A stretch of DNA of 64,000 bases from Prorocentrum cordatum (Eukaryota; Sar; Dinophyceae; Prorocentrales; Prorocentraceae), in assembly GCA_963575745.1 (NCBI GenBank), contig CAUYUJ010015835.1, positions 142,501-206,500 on the forward strand, written 5' to 3'. A program made the position numbers and the translations under genes. This document shows, in pieces, positions 63,885 through 64,000 of this stretch; position 1 is the first letter of the stretch; every line of letters starts with the position of its first letter. The notes under the pieces were generated by a model. The model was not told the DNA's origin and did not search any database. It saw only the letters and a list, made by a program, of their open reading frames with translations.

Positions 63885-64000
63885 CGCGGCGGCGGCCCCG
63901 CCATGGGCGTTCAGGGTTGAACGCCGCCGGTGGCCCAGAATCGGCCAGAATGGAGCGATCGGGCGATCGAAAGGCCGCCGATCTTTCAGGGGTGAACGCC
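63885..64000 (+). repeat. Second GGCGTTCA…TGAACGCC unit (cut by window)
   Basis: GGCGTTCAGGGTTGAACGCC (63907-63926), then GGTGGCCCAGAATCGGCC, GCGATCGGGCGATCG and AGGGGTGAACGCC at the very end. It follows the same order as the inside of the 62847-63040 element (palindrome, GGCGACCCAGAATCG, gatcgatc words). The window ends inside it. Confidence 0.65.

Overview
The window looks like nuclear DNA of a dinoflagellate. The evidence is indirect: high GC content, three large non-LTR retrotransposons with endonuclease, reverse transcriptase, RNase H and zinc-ribbon parts of the type common in dinoflagellate genomes, very long GGA/TCC arrays, and almost no host coding sequence. A Prorocentrum-like species is my guess, not something the sequence proves. 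I found no rRNA, tRNA, CRISPR array or complete host gene.

Layout. 1-6.4 kb: simple repeats, a GATGCATCG-rich inverted repeat, and an AT-rich island inside a 240-bp inverted repeat. 6.6-8.4 kb: first copy of a repeat family built from ~82-bp units (called F82 here), then two tandem copies of an element with a degenerate TATAGCCC core. 8.4-16 kb: microsatellites, two minisatellites and an inverted third copy of the TATAGCCC element. 16.1-21.9 kb: a minus-strand membrane-protein-like relic and LINE 1 (minus strand), with an ORF1 zinc finger, endonuclease and a reverse transcriptase that lacks both catalytic aspartates checked. 22-26 kb: F82 copies 2 and 3 and long purine arrays. 26.3-33.2 kb: LINE 2 (plus strand), whose endonuclease is split by about 1.5 kb of inserted DNA and whose end carries RNase H and a zinc ribbon. 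34.6-36.9 kb: a higher-order minisatellite. 37.4-42.7 kb: TCC arrays, a nonamer array, a 122-bp tandem repeat and a recent segmental duplication. 43.2-45 kb: a minus-strand unknown coding region. 45-49.8 kb: more repeats, including an inverted nonamer array, a CTG array and a small inverted-repeat element. 49.8-51.9 kb: a likely dolichol kinase exon and an unknown broken reading frame, both on the plus strand. 52.5-54.1 kb: a TCCTG/TCC array, F82 copy 4 and a CAT array. 54.7-60.3 kb: LINE 3 (plus strand), the best preserved, with a YMDD motif. 60.3-64 kb: TCC and ATC arrays, then a cluster of palindrome-rich repeats with one terminal-inverted-repeat element.

How it fits together. The window reads as intergenic or intronic DNA made of decayed retrotransposons nested in satellite-like repeats. 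LINE 2 and LINE 3 each end directly against TCC arrays, and F82 copies lie next to GGA arrays, so homopurine/homopyrimidine tracts either mark insertion sites or grew from element ends. The only sequence matching a conserved host gene is the short dolichol kinase-like segment at 49.8 kb. All family names rest on reading motifs by eye; no database search was run.
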